Positions 43,650-52,206 of a DNA stretch of 64,000 nucleotides are shown in pieces. Source of the DNA: a virus; IMG/VR virus record IMGVR_UViG_3300023202_000247, positions 248,001 through 312,000 of that record; one strand, written 5' to 3'. A program made the position numbers and the translations under genes. The notes under the pieces were generated by a model. That model saw only the letters and a list, made by a program, of their open reading frames with translations, ran no database searches and was not told where the DNA came from. Positions within the stretch are counted from its first letter, which is position 1. Every line of letters starts with the position of its first letter.

Positions 43650-44556
43650 GCAAGGAAATATATTTTCGCGTCGACATGCACAAGTTCCAACGGTTGATGT
43701 GCTCGGAAAGACTTGGCGTGTGTACTATGCTTCTAGAGATTCTAGAAATAGAAGTTATACTACATTTGTAGATTTAGATGCTGAGAACCCAAGACTCGTT
43801 TTGAATGATTTCAAAAAACCAATTTTGGATCTTGGAGCACCTGGGTGTTTTGATGACTGTGGTATAATGCCGAGTCATGTTATAAACATTGGTTCAGTTA
43901 AAAGAATGTATTATGTTGGATGGACCAAAAGACAGACGGTACCATATCACAATGGTATTGGTGTTGCCGAAAGTTATGACAATGGACTTACATATCACAA
44001 ACTTTTTGATGGTCCTATCCTAACAACTACGGCGGAAGAACCATATTTTTGCGGAACATCATGGGTAATTTTCGATGAAGAAGATGTGACATTTAAAATG
44101 TATTACATGTCTACTACTGAGTGGAGAGAAGTGGATGGTAAAATGGAGCCTCGATATCATATTAAATATGCTGAAAGTATGGATGGTATCAAATGGGTTA
44201 GGGCTGGACACATTGCTGTCGATTATGCCAATGAAAATGAAGGTGGTCTGGTAAAGGCGACCATCTTACGCAAAAAACACTATCACATGTGGTTTTCTCA
44301 TAGAAGCATAAACGATTATAGACGCAATAAAGATAATACATATAAGATAGGTTACGCTACTAGTGAGACGGGGTTTTACTGGGAACGTAACGACGCGCAG
44401 GCAGGAATATCTCTTGGAGAAAATTCCTGGGATGATGAAATGATTTGCTACCCACATGTATTTGAGCACAAAGGTAAAATACATATGTTGTATAATGGTA
44501 ATGGTTTTGGAGCCACAGGTTTTGGCTGGGCTACGTTGGAGGACTTTAATGTCTGA
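43636..44556 (+). CDS. Five-bladed beta-propeller, glycoside hydrolase-like
   Basis: This 306-residue protein overlaps both neighbours, with an ATG inside the previous gene. It has the repeated blade pattern of GH43/GH130-type propellers: RVYYASRDSRNRSYT, GCFDDCGIMPSHV, KRMYYVGWTKRQTVPY, VTFKMYYMSTTEWREV and KIHMLYNGNGFG. Acidic residues in the GCFDDCGI turn and in the GGLVKATI region line the place where GH43-type enzymes keep their catalytic acids, but the key triad cannot be assigned. Such proteins are common in polysaccharide clusters, where they may be phosphorylases, hydrolases or non-catalytic. Here it could trim or transfer sugars. Confidence 0.65.
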   Translation: MKWVKQGNIFSRRHAQVPTVDVLGKTWRVYYASRDSRNRSYTTFVDLDAENPRLVLNDFKKPILDLGAPGCFDDCGIMPSHVINIGSVKRMYYVGWTKRQTVPYHNGIGVAESYDNGLTYHKLFDGPILTTTAEEPYFCGTSWVIFDEEDVTFKMYYMSTTEWREVDGKMEPRYHIKYAESMDGIKWVRAGHIAVDYANENEGGLVKATILRKKHYHMWFSHRSINDYRRNKDNTYKIGYATSETGFYWERNDAQAGISLGENSWDDEMICYPHVFEHKGKIHMLYNGNGFGATGFGWATLEDFNV

Positions 44557-45427
44557 TTTTGTTAATGATTTTTTTAACTTTGTTGATGTTCATTCGGATG
44601 AATTTTGTGAAAATGGTTACGTGTTATTAAAACAAGTAATTGATGAAACAATATTAGATATAATACGTACAGATGCTCAAACAGTATTTATAAATGCAGC
44701 ACAGCATTCTGATATCATAGATACTGAAGAGCTATGGGATGACTCTGAAAAATTTGAAGAAAACGTTACGAGTTGGATGACACAACTCTTTCAAAAAGAT
44801 TTTGAGTATTTTCTCAATTGTGGAAAGCTTGTTCAAAATTTACCAGAGCTGCACAAATTGGGATCATCTGATGCGCTAACGAATGCGATGCTTTCAATTG
44901 GAAATTATTTTCCTGTCATTTGTACTAGACCAGTTCTATATTTCAATATGAAACAGTTAGCTAAGGATGAGGTGTTTTATAAAAGCCCACCACATCAAGA
45001 TTGGAGAAGCATGCAGGGAAGTTTGAATTCAGCAATTGCCTGGGTTCCTCTTTGCAACATCGATGATGATATGGGACCACTAGAAATTATTCCAAAGAGT
45101 CACAAGTGGGGATTACAAGAGACAGTTGAAGACAAGTGGTTCCGACACATTGATGGACTGGACGATGATCAATTTGAAAAAGTTAATGTAGAAAAAGGCG
45201 ATCTTCTTCTCTTCTCATCATTTTTGATTCATCGAAGCGGTAATAACACGTCCGACAAAATTAGGTGGTCCTGTCATTTTCGTTACAATGATGCAAGTGA
45301 ACCAACATTCATGGAACGAAAGCTTCCAACTCCTTATGTTTATAAACCACAACAAGAGTTGATTACACCTGAGTTTCCTTCAGGTGAAGATATTAAAAGA
45401 ATATTCACTCCAAGTAAAAAGAATTAA
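44549..45427 (+). CDS. Phytanoyl-CoA dioxygenase (PhyH)-like iron/2-oxoglutarate oxygenase
   Basis: The start is taken at ATG 44549, with GGAGG seven bases upstream. The 292-residue product has the iron-binding facial triad in the usual order: H149-x-D151 in PPHQDWRSMQGS, then H228 in FLIHRSGNNTS. R239 (KIRWSCHFRY) is placed to bind 2-oxoglutarate. The conserved strand AIAWVPLCNIDDDMGPLEII and the SHKWG turn match the family. These enzymes hydroxylate or halogenate substrates, or modify sugars. Here a hydroxylation of a glycan unit or lipid is possible, but no substrate can be read. Its end overlaps the convergent WbqC gene by 23 bases. Confidence 0.8.
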   Translation: MSDFVNDFFNFVDVHSDEFCENGYVLLKQVIDETILDIIRTDAQTVFINAAQHSDIIDTEELWDDSEKFEENVTSWMTQLFQKDFEYFLNCGKLVQNLPELHKLGSSDALTNAMLSIGNYFPVICTRPVLYFNMKQLAKDEVFYKSPPHQDWRSMQGSLNSAIAWVPLCNIDDDMGPLEIIPKSHKWGLQETVEDKWFRHIDGLDDDQFEKVNVEKGDLLLFSSFLIHRSGNNTSDKIRWSCHFRYNDASEPTFMERKLPTPYVYKPQQELITPEFPSGEDIKRIFTPSKKN

Positions 45428-46076
45428 GCCATCCATATATATCTGATTTACTATAAGTCATCATTTGATGGATTATAGAAAGATAAGGAAAGTTTGATGG
45501 TATTTGTTTCATGTGAATAAATTTCAAGTCTATGTCGCCGAAATTTTTTTGGTCATATAAATGTTTTCCGCCGGGTGCATTGATGTAACATTTGGCGGAT
45601 TTCTTTTTGCAAATGTCTATAATGCGTTTACTCCCATGTAAATCACTTGTTTCCAACTCTGAAGACTTTGTAATTTTAGTTGTGATATCTAGATAATCAC
45701 AAATCATTTTGATGCCCAACTCATTGAGCTGGGCAATTGTTTTGCTATCTGAGTTCAAACAATCTGCCACCAAACTAAAAACTTTTACAAAGTATGGTGA
45801 TCTTTTATAATTTAGGTCTATTGTTTTTAGTATTGAATTTTTCCATTTCCTGTCAGAATGAATATAAGTTTCATTTATTTTTTTGTTTTGACTTGGTTTG
45901 TTAATAGAACATGAAATGTATTTCGGTTCATTACCGATCAATATTTGATTTCGATGCACCCAGCCACGTTTGATATAGTTGACATCATCGTATAAAACAA
46001 ATTCATCAACTGCGTTTATCATTTGAAAATACCCAATATATGGAAAGAAATATGGTTGCATTATAGCAAGTTTCAA
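45405..46076 (-). CDS. WbqC-like protein
   Basis: This 223-residue protein has the WbqC opening KLAIMQPYFFPYIGYFQMI and the following VLYDDVNYIKRGWVHRNQI, with its conserved K-R-G-W-x-x-R-N motif. Start is TTG at 46076, whose TTGA overlaps the stop of the aminotransferase gene upstream, so the two are co-translated. WbqC proteins occur next to DegT-type aminotransferases in O-antigen and capsule clusters; they are thought to acylate or otherwise modify the amino sugar. The exact reaction is uncertain. Middle residues (about 100-180) contain an SKRIIDICKKKSAKCYINAPG segment typical of the family. Confidence 0.8.
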   Translation of the reverse strand: MKLAIMQPYFFPYIGYFQMINAVDEFVLYDDVNYIKRGWVHRNQILIGNEPKYISCSINKPSQNKKINETYIHSDRKWKNSILKTIDLNYKRSPYFVKVFSLVADCLNSDSKTIAQLNELGIKMICDYLDITTKITKSSELETSDLHGSKRIIDICKKKSAKCYINAPGGKHLYDQKNFGDIDLKFIHMKQIPSNFPYLSIIHQMMTYSKSDIYGWLNSFYLE

Positions 46077-47089
46077 TTTATCCTCGCGAATTCTTTTATT
46101 GCGTTTATTATAGTTTCAATTTGATTTTTTGTCATAGAATCATTTAACGGAAAGTTTACTATTCTGTTGTAGATATCGTTTGCGATGATATCATCTTCCA
46201 ATAGCGGTTTATAGTATTTGCCGGTTATTATTCCAAGATTAGTAAAATACATATTATCAACATTATTGTTGAATAATACTGGTAGGTTGCCATATACTAT
46301 TCCATCACTATAATTAAATAAATTTATGTTATCAGGTATGTTGTTTATTATTTGACTCTGATTATAAATGTGCTTATCTTTGTTATATTTTTCGAGATGG
46401 GACAATATGTATGCGGCAGTTATATCGCTCATCTTGAAATTTGAAGACATAACATTAAAGTCTCTACTATGACGAAATCCGAAATTAGTTATCGACTCAA
46501 CCGCTTCGTATTCATCTTTTGGTACAACTATGAAGCCACCTTCTCCGACACCAAGGTATTTGGTATGATGTAAGCTACCAAAACTATACTTTCCATAGTT
46601 ACACATATTTCTACCATTTATGATAGATAGCGGTGAACTAGCATTATCAAATATGACAACTTTGTTTTTTAATGATGACCAATGTTCTATATTTGCATTT
46701 GACCCAAATGTATTTGTTATAATGATACCGTCATAATGATTACCAATATCAACAGGCAGTGTTTTCGTATCCGGATCTATTTTCTCGATGGAAACATCAA
46801 ATGAATTTGATACAACTGATGATGGGAATGTGAACGATGGAGTAACCCATCGTAACTTACGTGCAGCATTTTGCTCTGCTAAAAACATCAAAACGTGTAA
46901 TGCAGCTGTTCCGTTGGAAACGCATAGTATATCCTTATGATCGGAAAGTTCCAAAACATTACGAAGTTCATTTTCTAGCATCCGTTTTACCGGACCACCA
47001 TTAGTAAAATGATTCAGTTTGTTAGAGATGGAAAGCAGTTTACTAACCCGTTGGTTTTTCCAATGTTTTTTAGCTACAAAGTTAATCAT
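46073..47089 (-). CDS. DegT/DnrJ/EryC1-type sugar aminotransferase
   Basis: This 338-residue protein has the PLP-enzyme layout of sugar aminotransferases: VSNGTAALHVLMFLA (58-72), VTPSFTFPSSVVS (82-94), ITNTFGSNANIEHW (124-137), the acidic FDNASSP (147-153), and the Schiff-base lysine in GSLHHTKYLGVGEGG (K177). DegT family members usually transfer an amino group to the 3- or 4-keto group of an NDP-6-deoxyhexose, giving products such as perosamine, Qui3N or Qui4N. Substrate could come from Gmd (50288) or the 4,6-dehydratase (53719). It is slightly short for the family (about 370). WbqC follows with a TTGA overlap. Confidence 0.85.
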   Translation of the reverse strand: MINFVAKKHWKNQRVSKLLSISNKLNHFTNGGPVKRMLENELRNVLELSDHKDILCVSNGTAALHVLMFLAEQNAARKLRWVTPSFTFPSSVVSNSFDVSIEKIDPDTKTLPVDIGNHYDGIIITNTFGSNANIEHWSSLKNKVVIFDNASSPLSIINGRNMCNYGKYSFGSLHHTKYLGVGEGGFIVVPKDEYEAVESITNFGFRHSRDFNVMSSNFKMSDITAAYILSHLEKYNKDKHIYNQSQIINNIPDNINLFNYSDGIVYGNLPVLFNNNVDNMYFTNLGIITGKYYKPLLEDDIIANDIYNRIVNFPLNDSMTKNQIETIINAIKEFARIN

Positions 47090-47100
47090 GTTCTACAAAT

Positions 47101-48030
47101 ATGCATTCTGTGCCATATATTTTGATGTTTCCAATTGTTTTAGCTAGTCATTTGGTAAGGTCTTCTAAGCCGGGGGAAATCCATGGTGGATTGTATCTTG
47201 CCAATTTTAACAATAAAAAATACGAATGTGTCATGGATTGGAGCGATCCAATAAATTGGCAAGGTCGTGGAGCAGATAGAGGTCTTCGCGGTGTATCTGT
47301 CGTTGATAAAAACACAATTTATGTACTTACATCACGCTCATTGCTTTTATTAGATGGCAAATTTAGAGTTGTTAAAAGATTTGAAAATGAATATCTTTTG
47401 TTTTGTCATGAAACTTGTAGATTCAATAACAAGTTATTTATAGCTTCTACAGGATATGACTCGATTATTTCATTCAATTTAAATACTAAGAAGTTTGATG
47501 AGGGGTTTTGTGTTCGTGGTAAACGATTGAAAATATTCAATCCAAATCAAAAGGGACAATTGAAAGATAATGACACGATGCATATCAACAACGTTTATGC
47601 TGATGAGCGAGGTATTTTCTTTTGTGGGACAAGTTTGGACAAGTTGTATCGTATAAAAAACAACAATGTTGAAATATACTGTAATTCTCCAAAAGGTACT
47701 CACAATTGTAGACCATTTAATAGTAGTGAGATAATATATAATGATACTAAAAGAAACTGTACCGTAATTCGTAAAAACGGTGGGGGCGGTGAGTTCAAAT
47801 TTCCAATAAAAGCAATTCCTCGTCAAAACATGACTAGTCTTCAAGGTAATGATGCCATTGCAAAACAGCCATTTGCTCGCGGATTAGTTGTTGACAAAGG
47901 TTACATCATAAATGGTTCATCTCCAGCATTACTTTCTTGTTATGACATATCTAGCAAGAAAAAGGTTAAAGAGATAAAAATGTCTAACGACATTAGGGTT
48001 ACCATTCATGGTATGGCGGTGTATGAGTGA
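47101..48030 (+). CDS. Beta-propeller-like protein, DUF4915-type
   Basis: This 309-residue protein starts 11 bases from the divergent aminotransferase gene. A hydrophobic N-terminus (residues 4-18, YILMFPIVLASHLV) could be a first blade strand or a weak signal. Later segments repeat the blade pattern: GVSVVDKNTIYVLTSRSLLLLD, ETCRFNNKLFIASTGYDSIIS, MHINNVYADERGIFFCGTSLDKL. HINNVYAD is reminiscent of DUF4915/TIGR03032 proteins in glycan clusters. Its role is unknown; lyase, lactonase or binding functions are possible. An alternative start is ATG 47125. The end overlaps the next gene by four bases. Confidence 0.55.
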   Translation: MHSVPYILMFPIVLASHLVRSSKPGEIHGGLYLANFNNKKYECVMDWSDPINWQGRGADRGLRGVSVVDKNTIYVLTSRSLLLLDGKFRVVKRFENEYLLFCHETCRFNNKLFIASTGYDSIISFNLNTKKFDEGFCVRGKRLKIFNPNQKGQLKDNDTMHINNVYADERGIFFCGTSLDKLYRIKNNNVEIYCNSPKGTHNCRPFNSSEIIYNDTKRNCTVIRKNGGGGEFKFPIKAIPRQNMTSLQGNDAIAKQPFARGLVVDKGYIINGSSPALLSCYDISSKKKVKEIKMSNDIRVTIHGMAVYE

Positions 48031-48785
48031 AAGCTTTGATTCTCACATATGATCGTCAAATTTCTTTTGCAAATTTGGTAATAGAATCTTACAATCATTT
48101 ATGGCCCGACAATGGTTTTGAGTGGATAGTACCATTCAATAATAAAAAACCAAACTTTACAACAACCAAAAATATAAATTTTATTCAATCTCCAAGTATG
48201 ATTCGTTCCACCGTAGAACGATTGCTTCACGGTTTGCCAAATGATGAATTTGTATTTTGGGCTTTTGACGATGTATATCCTCGCAAAATTGCCGACATAG
48301 ATACGTTAAAAGCATCTAGAGATTTGATATACAATGGTAAACCAAACAGGTTTGATTCTATTAGAATAGCTCATAGTATAGCAAACCCAAATGCTTGGAA
48401 AGGTGAAAAGGTTGATATCAATGGTACGAAGTACATTCATAAGAATGGTTTTGGTTCATTTTGGTTTCACCAATTCATAAATGTAAAAACACTGAAAAAG
48501 ATATTTTTAAATAACAGGCTGAAACATAATTATTCTATTAGGCAGGTTAATTCGTTCCCACCACATAAAGTGTTCATGCCCACCAAAAAGATTTGTTTCT
48601 TTGGTGAGACAGCTAGACACTCAGCAATGACGAAAAACGCTTACGATGATTTGAAGAAATATGGTATAAAAATACCAAAAATACCATTTATGAAAACTGT
48701 AGTAATAGTTGACAATCATACTAAAGCTGGAAAAAACGAGCTACGTCTCGTAGCTCGTGGTCATAAACCACCGGTGATATCATGA
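48027..48785 (+). CDS. Glycosyltransferase-like protein, unassigned
   Basis: This 252-residue product starts at GTG 48027 overlapping the previous TGA. It opens with a Rossmann-like strand KALILTYDRQISFANLVIESY and has VERLLHGLPNDEFVFWAFDDVYP near residues 63-85, where the FDD fits a DXD-type metal site of a GT-A fold. It also resembles proteins that build capsule glycans, but no family was recognised. Near the C-terminus a perfect inverted repeat encodes KNELRLVARGHK. The stop overlaps the next gene by four bases. Confidence 0.5.
   Translation: MKALILTYDRQISFANLVIESYNHLWPDNGFEWIVPFNNKKPNFTTTKNINFIQSPSMIRSTVERLLHGLPNDEFVFWAFDDVYPRKIADIDTLKASRDLIYNGKPNRFDSIRIAHSIANPNAWKGEKVDINGTKYIHKNGFGSFWFHQFINVKTLKKIFLNNRLKHNYSIRQVNSFPPHKVFMPTKKICFFGETARHSAMTKNAYDDLKKYGIKIPKIPFMKTVVIVDNHTKAGKNELRLVARGHKPPVIS
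48731..48758 (-). terminator. Intrinsic terminator facing leftward, inside a coding region
   Basis: On the plus strand the arms ACGAGCTACG (48736-48745) and CGTAGCTCGT (48749-48758) are separated by TCT. They are perfect inverted repeats and are preceded by six As. Read on the minus strand this is a 10-base-pair hairpin followed by TTTTTT, the classic factor-independent terminator. On the plus strand no T run follows. It lies within the last codons of the gene at 48027 and would stop antisense transcription coming from the right. Confidence 0.65.
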
Positions 48786-49705
48786 CAAATTTGAGAAAAA
48801 TGAAGCTGCATATGCAAAGCCCGGTACAAATGTATTACCCAGAACCGGAGTTTTTTATAGAAAAGATAAAGAATAAAGAGAGTTTTTATTTCATTCGTTT
48901 TCAAATTGAATGGTGGTTGATATTGCGTTTTGGTCTCTGGGCCATGGGGTACAAGGACAAACCCGTTCCGAGGCATCTGTTCAAAGACAAACAGTTTCTA
49001 AAACGTTGGGGTAAAGAAGTTGTTAGGGCTTGGGATACAAAACGCAAGGGTAAAAAACGAAAATACAAATTTGATCCCAATGTATTTGCTGACTTGATTG
49101 AAATATCAGTTTCACCCAAACCTAAGGATTTTTACTTTGCATATAGTGATCGTGCATTTAGCAAGCACTTGCCGCCAAAAGCTTGGGATCATAGATGGAA
49201 GTGGACATCTGAATTTTTTCAACAATTGTTCCCGCCAGGTGAGATCAATTACTGTTCTTTAATATTTAGAAACTGGGCACAATCTGGCAAAATTCATAAA
49301 ATAATGGAAAGTGTGAAAAATGAAAACGTCTTAATCATCGGACCTTATTATTATAAAAATTTTGCTAATAAACTCGGCTTCAAGAATGCTAAATACATAG
49401 AGATACATCATACACATGCTACTATAAATATAGATAAAAAACTAAAAGAGATTCGGCGTAAGCGTCAAGAATGGTTTGGCGATGAATATGTATTTGGATT
49501 GGTGGTTGGCGGGGCTGCTGGCGCATGGCTAATTCGAAACATGTATGGAATGAAAAATACATCTTTCATAGAGTTTGGCAGAGCTTTAGATGTTTACTAC
49601 TATTATGATAAAGTTTATAAACAAATTCCACAATGGATTTGGGGAACATGGATGGAAAACCACAAACCCAAATGGGTTGCAGAGCACAAGGAGTTGATAC
49701 GATGA
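48782..49705 (+). CDS. Hypothetical protein in the sugar cluster
   Basis: This 307-residue, basic and aromatic-rich protein overlaps both neighbours by four bases. After a short N-terminus it has FFIEKIKNKESFYFIRFQIEW, reminiscent of the opening of GT-D-fold enzymes, but without the DGE acid motif. Later FGLVVGGAAGAWLIRNMYGMK and SFIEFGRALDVYYYY resemble the nucleotide-binding end of that fold, which in relatives reads G-x-x-A ... D-x-G. It could thus be a distant GT-D glycosyltransferase, but no catalytic residue is assigned. No signal peptide or membrane helix was seen. Confidence 0.45.
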   Translation: MTNLRKMKLHMQSPVQMYYPEPEFFIEKIKNKESFYFIRFQIEWWLILRFGLWAMGYKDKPVPRHLFKDKQFLKRWGKEVVRAWDTKRKGKKRKYKFDPNVFADLIEISVSPKPKDFYFAYSDRAFSKHLPPKAWDHRWKWTSEFFQQLFPPGEINYCSLIFRNWAQSGKIHKIMESVKNENVLIIGPYYYKNFANKLGFKNAKYIEIHHTHATINIDKKLKEIRRKRQEWFGDEYVFGLVVGGAAGAWLIRNMYGMKNTSFIEFGRALDVYYYYDKVYKQIPQWIWGTWMENHKPKWVAEHKELIR

Positions 49706-50268
49706 GTTTAGTTATTGCTGCTATGGGTAGATGTGGTTCTACCATGCTTTTTTCTACACTAAAGAGAAAGTTTTACAAAGCCATATTTGAAAAAGATTTA
49801 GCATCATCGTATGCTGATGGTTTAATCATCAAGACTCACGACTTTGCACCTAAACAATTGAAAAACTGTAAAGTTATTTATCTATTTGGAGATCCTAGAA
49901 ATATAGTTCTTTCAGCTCATACTAAAGGTAAAATTGATAGGAGAAGACATTATAGAAACATGCATGCTCCTTTCAAAGAAGAATTTTTGCAGAATGATAC
50001 ATTTGTAATTAAAGATACTTTGAGGCTGGAAGATAATTTTGATTCATGGTATAAAAAACAATCATTTCCTTTGTTGACTCTTAGATACGAAACTCTTTAT
50101 GATAATCGAGACGTGTTGAAACAATTTTTGGGATTTCCTCCTATGTTGCCAAAACCCAGAAACAGAACGACGAACTGGGAAAAGTTTCCCAGAGCTAACA
50201 GGTTGGACAAAACATATGCAGGTCTTTTGAAAAAAATAGAAGAGGCTGAAGATGCAAAAATTTGGTAA
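49702..50268 (+). CDS. Sulfotransferase-like protein, short
   Basis: The start is taken at ATG 49702 (ATGA overlap with the previous stop), giving 188 residues. The N-terminus is a nucleotide-binding loop of the sulfotransferase type: LVIAAMGRCGSTMLFSTLK (3-21). The 3'-phosphate motif VIYLFGDPRNIVLSAHTKG lies near 57-75, with its conserved R and S. Cys12 in GRCGS is typical of this subgroup. It is shorter than the gene at 41565 and clearly different in sequence. A sugar or protein could be sulfated using host PAPS. A small P-loop kinase is the alternative. Twenty bases with a promoter element separate it from Gmd. Confidence 0.6.
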   Translation: MSLVIAAMGRCGSTMLFSTLKRKFYKAIFEKDLASSYADGLIIKTHDFAPKQLKNCKVIYLFGDPRNIVLSAHTKGKIDRRRHYRNMHAPFKEEFLQNDTFVIKDTLRLEDNFDSWYKKQSFPLLTLRYETLYDNRDVLKQFLGFPPMLPKPRNRTTNWEKFPRANRLDKTYAGLLKKIEEAEDAKIW

Positions 50269-50271
50269 CGC

Positions 50272-50284
50272 TGATATATAAATA
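50272..50284 (+). promoter_or_regulatory. T4-late-like promoter element TGATATATAAATA
   Basis: This is the exact 13-mer also found at 17526. TATAAATA is at 50277-50284. With T4 spacing, transcription would begin near 50290, at the ATG of Gmd (50288) rather than before it. No Shine-Dalgarno sequence lies upstream of that ATG, so the message would be leaderless or the initiation point must shift upstream. Confidence 0.55.
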
Positions 50285-50287
50285 AGC

Positions 50288-51286
50288 ATGCAAAATGCTA
50301 TTATCACTGGTATAACTGGGCAAACCGGTTCATACCTAGCCAAAATTTTATTAGATAAAAATTACAAAGTGTATGGTGTTGTTAGAAGAAGTAGTAACTT
50401 CAATACTCAACGCATAGACGATGTCTATGACCACCATAATTTAGAGTTGGTATATGGAGACCTAGCTGATTATTCTTCGATTACCAGTATAGTAAATGAT
50501 GTTAAACCGGATTTATTTTTCAACATGGCGGCAATGAGCCATGTGAGAGTATCATTCGACATTCCAGAATACACAATGGATGTTACTGGAACTGGTGTGA
50601 TTAGATGTTTGGAAGCGATACGTCGCAATAGTCCTAATACACGTTTTTTGCAGGCATCATCATCCGAAATGTTTGGTAGCTCTCCACCTCCTCAAAATGA
50701 AGAAACTCCTTTTCATCCTCGTTCACCGTACGCCGTTGCAAAAGTTGCTGGATATCATGCTACTGTAAATTATAGAGAAGCATATGATATGTTTGCAAGC
50801 AATGCAATAAGTTACAATCATGAGAGTCCATTTCGAGGGGAGACATTTGTAACTCGTAAAATAACAAGAGCCGCTACTAGAATAAAATGTGGGTTACAAG
50901 ATAAATTGTATCTTGGAAACTTATCGGCAAAAAGAGATTGGTCTCATGCTAAAGATGTTGCAAATGCCATGTATATGATTTTAACTTCTGATAAGCCAGA
51001 TGATTATTGTATAGCTTCTGGTTATATGTACAGCGTCGAGGAATTTGTCGAGAAGGTATTTTCTAGTTTAGAGTTAAATTGGAAAGATTATGTAGAAATT
51101 GATCCTCGTTATTTTCGCCCGACTGAGGTTGATGCTTTGTGTGGAGATTCCAGTAAATTGCGAAAAAATCTAGGATGGGAACTGGAGTATGATTTTGATT
51201 CTCTGGTCAAAGAGATGGTTGATGAGGATATGAAATCTGCACAGAAAGAAAAACTCGTATTAGATTATGAGAAAGGTGACGGTTGA
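50288..51286 (+). CDS. gmd: GDP-mannose 4,6-dehydratase
   Basis: This 332-residue short-chain dehydrogenase/reductase has the NAD(P) loop GITGQTGSYLAKILL (8-22). VYGVVRRSSNFNTQRID follows, with the Gmd-type R-R-S-S-N-F-N-T-x-R-I. The catalytic region has SSEMFGSSPPPQ and PRSPYAVAKVAGY (Y-x3-K). The Gmd fingerprint FRGETFVTRKITRA is near 180-193. It converts GDP-D-mannose to GDP-4-keto-6-deoxymannose, the start of GDP-L-fucose and GDP-perosamine synthesis. It is somewhat shorter than the E. coli enzyme (373). The fucose synthase follows, with an overlapping TTGA. GDP-mannose must come from the host. Confidence 0.93.
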   Translation: MQNAIITGITGQTGSYLAKILLDKNYKVYGVVRRSSNFNTQRIDDVYDHHNLELVYGDLADYSSITSIVNDVKPDLFFNMAAMSHVRVSFDIPEYTMDVTGTGVIRCLEAIRRNSPNTRFLQASSSEMFGSSPPPQNEETPFHPRSPYAVAKVAGYHATVNYREAYDMFASNAISYNHESPFRGETFVTRKITRAATRIKCGLQDKLYLGNLSAKRDWSHAKDVANAMYMILTSDKPDDYCIASGYMYSVEEFVEKVFSSLELNWKDYVEIDPRYFRPTEVDALCGDSSKLRKNLGWELEYDFDSLVKEMVDEDMKSAQKEKLVLDYEKGDG

Positions 51287-52206
51287 GATTACTGATAACT
51301 GGAAGTGGCGGATTTCTTGGTAAAAATGTCGTACCAAAATTTGCCAAAGAACAAAGTGTAACGCTATTGACACCTCGTAGCCGGGAACTCGATCTTCTCG
51401 ACCAAAGCTCTACGATGGTGTATTTCGAGCGTGAGCGGCCTGATGTAGTTTTGCACATGGCGGCTGTTTGCGGTGGTATCAAAGCAAATATGAAAGCGCC
51501 CGCGGACTTCATTCATCTCAATTCAGAGATGACTATAAATATATTTAACGCAATTAAAAAATTTGATGTAAAATCTCTCTACACTTTAGGTTCAGTTTGC
51601 TCTTATCCTTGTCATACACCGGTTCCATTTAAAGAGAAAAACATTTGGAATGGTTATCCTGAAGCAACAAATGCTCCATATGGAATTGCAAAGAGATTGC
51701 AAATGGAGATGCAAAAGCAGTATGCAGATCAATATGGGTTGAAAGGTGCACATCTCATACCTGTTAACTTGTTTGGGCCTCAGGACCTATTCGATTTAGA
51801 AAATAGTCACGTTATTCCAGCTTTGATAAACAAATTCGTTACAGCTGTTAAAAATAACAAACAGTCTGTAGAGTTGTGGGGTAGTGGGCAGGCGACTAGA
51901 GAGTTTTTGTATGTCGAAGATTGTGCACATGCGCTTCATAAAGCTGTCATGCTAGAATTAGATTATCCAGAACCAATAAACCTCGGAACTGGAGAATCAA
52001 TAAAAATAATTGATCTGGCAAATATAATAGCTGATATAGTAAAATATAGGGGTAATATAGTTACTACTGGTGATGTTAATGACGGGCAGCCTTTGAGGCA
52101 GCTCGACGTTTCACGTGCATATGAAACATTTGGTTTTCGTGCGCGAACCAGTTTGAGAGAAGGTTTGGAAAAAACCATAAAATGGTATGAGGAAAATTAT
52201 GAGTGA
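51283..52206 (+). CDS. fcl: GDP-L-fucose synthase
   Basis: This 307-residue SDR enzyme starts at TTG 51283, where TTGA overlaps the Gmd stop. It has LLITGSGGFLGKNVV (3-17) for NADPH binding and TPRSRELDLLD near 29-39. The Fcl-type HMAAVCGGIKANMK follows (about 63-76). The catalytic stretch has SVCSYPCHTPVPFKE and then APYGIAKRLQMEM with Y-x3-K. NLFGPQDLFD and GSGQATREFLYVED complete the GDP-fucose synthase pattern. It epimerises and reduces GDP-4-keto-6-deoxymannose to GDP-L-fucose, the donor for the GT10-like and GT11 enzymes in this window. The next gene starts inside its end. Confidence 0.93.
   Translation: MRLLITGSGGFLGKNVVPKFAKEQSVTLLTPRSRELDLLDQSSTMVYFERERPDVVLHMAAVCGGIKANMKAPADFIHLNSEMTINIFNAIKKFDVKSLYTLGSVCSYPCHTPVPFKEKNIWNGYPEATNAPYGIAKRLQMEMQKQYADQYGLKGAHLIPVNLFGPQDLFDLENSHVIPALINKFVTAVKNNKQSVELWGSGQATREFLYVEDCAHALHKAVMLELDYPEPINLGTGESIKIIDLANIIADIVKYRGNIVTTGDVNDGQPLRQLDVSRAYETFGFRARTSLREGLEKTIKWYEENYE

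Noticed and set aside
44456-44548. Longer start for the PhyH-like gene
   Set aside because: The extension lies inside the propeller gene in another frame; ATG 44549 has GGAGG upstream and gives the usual family length.
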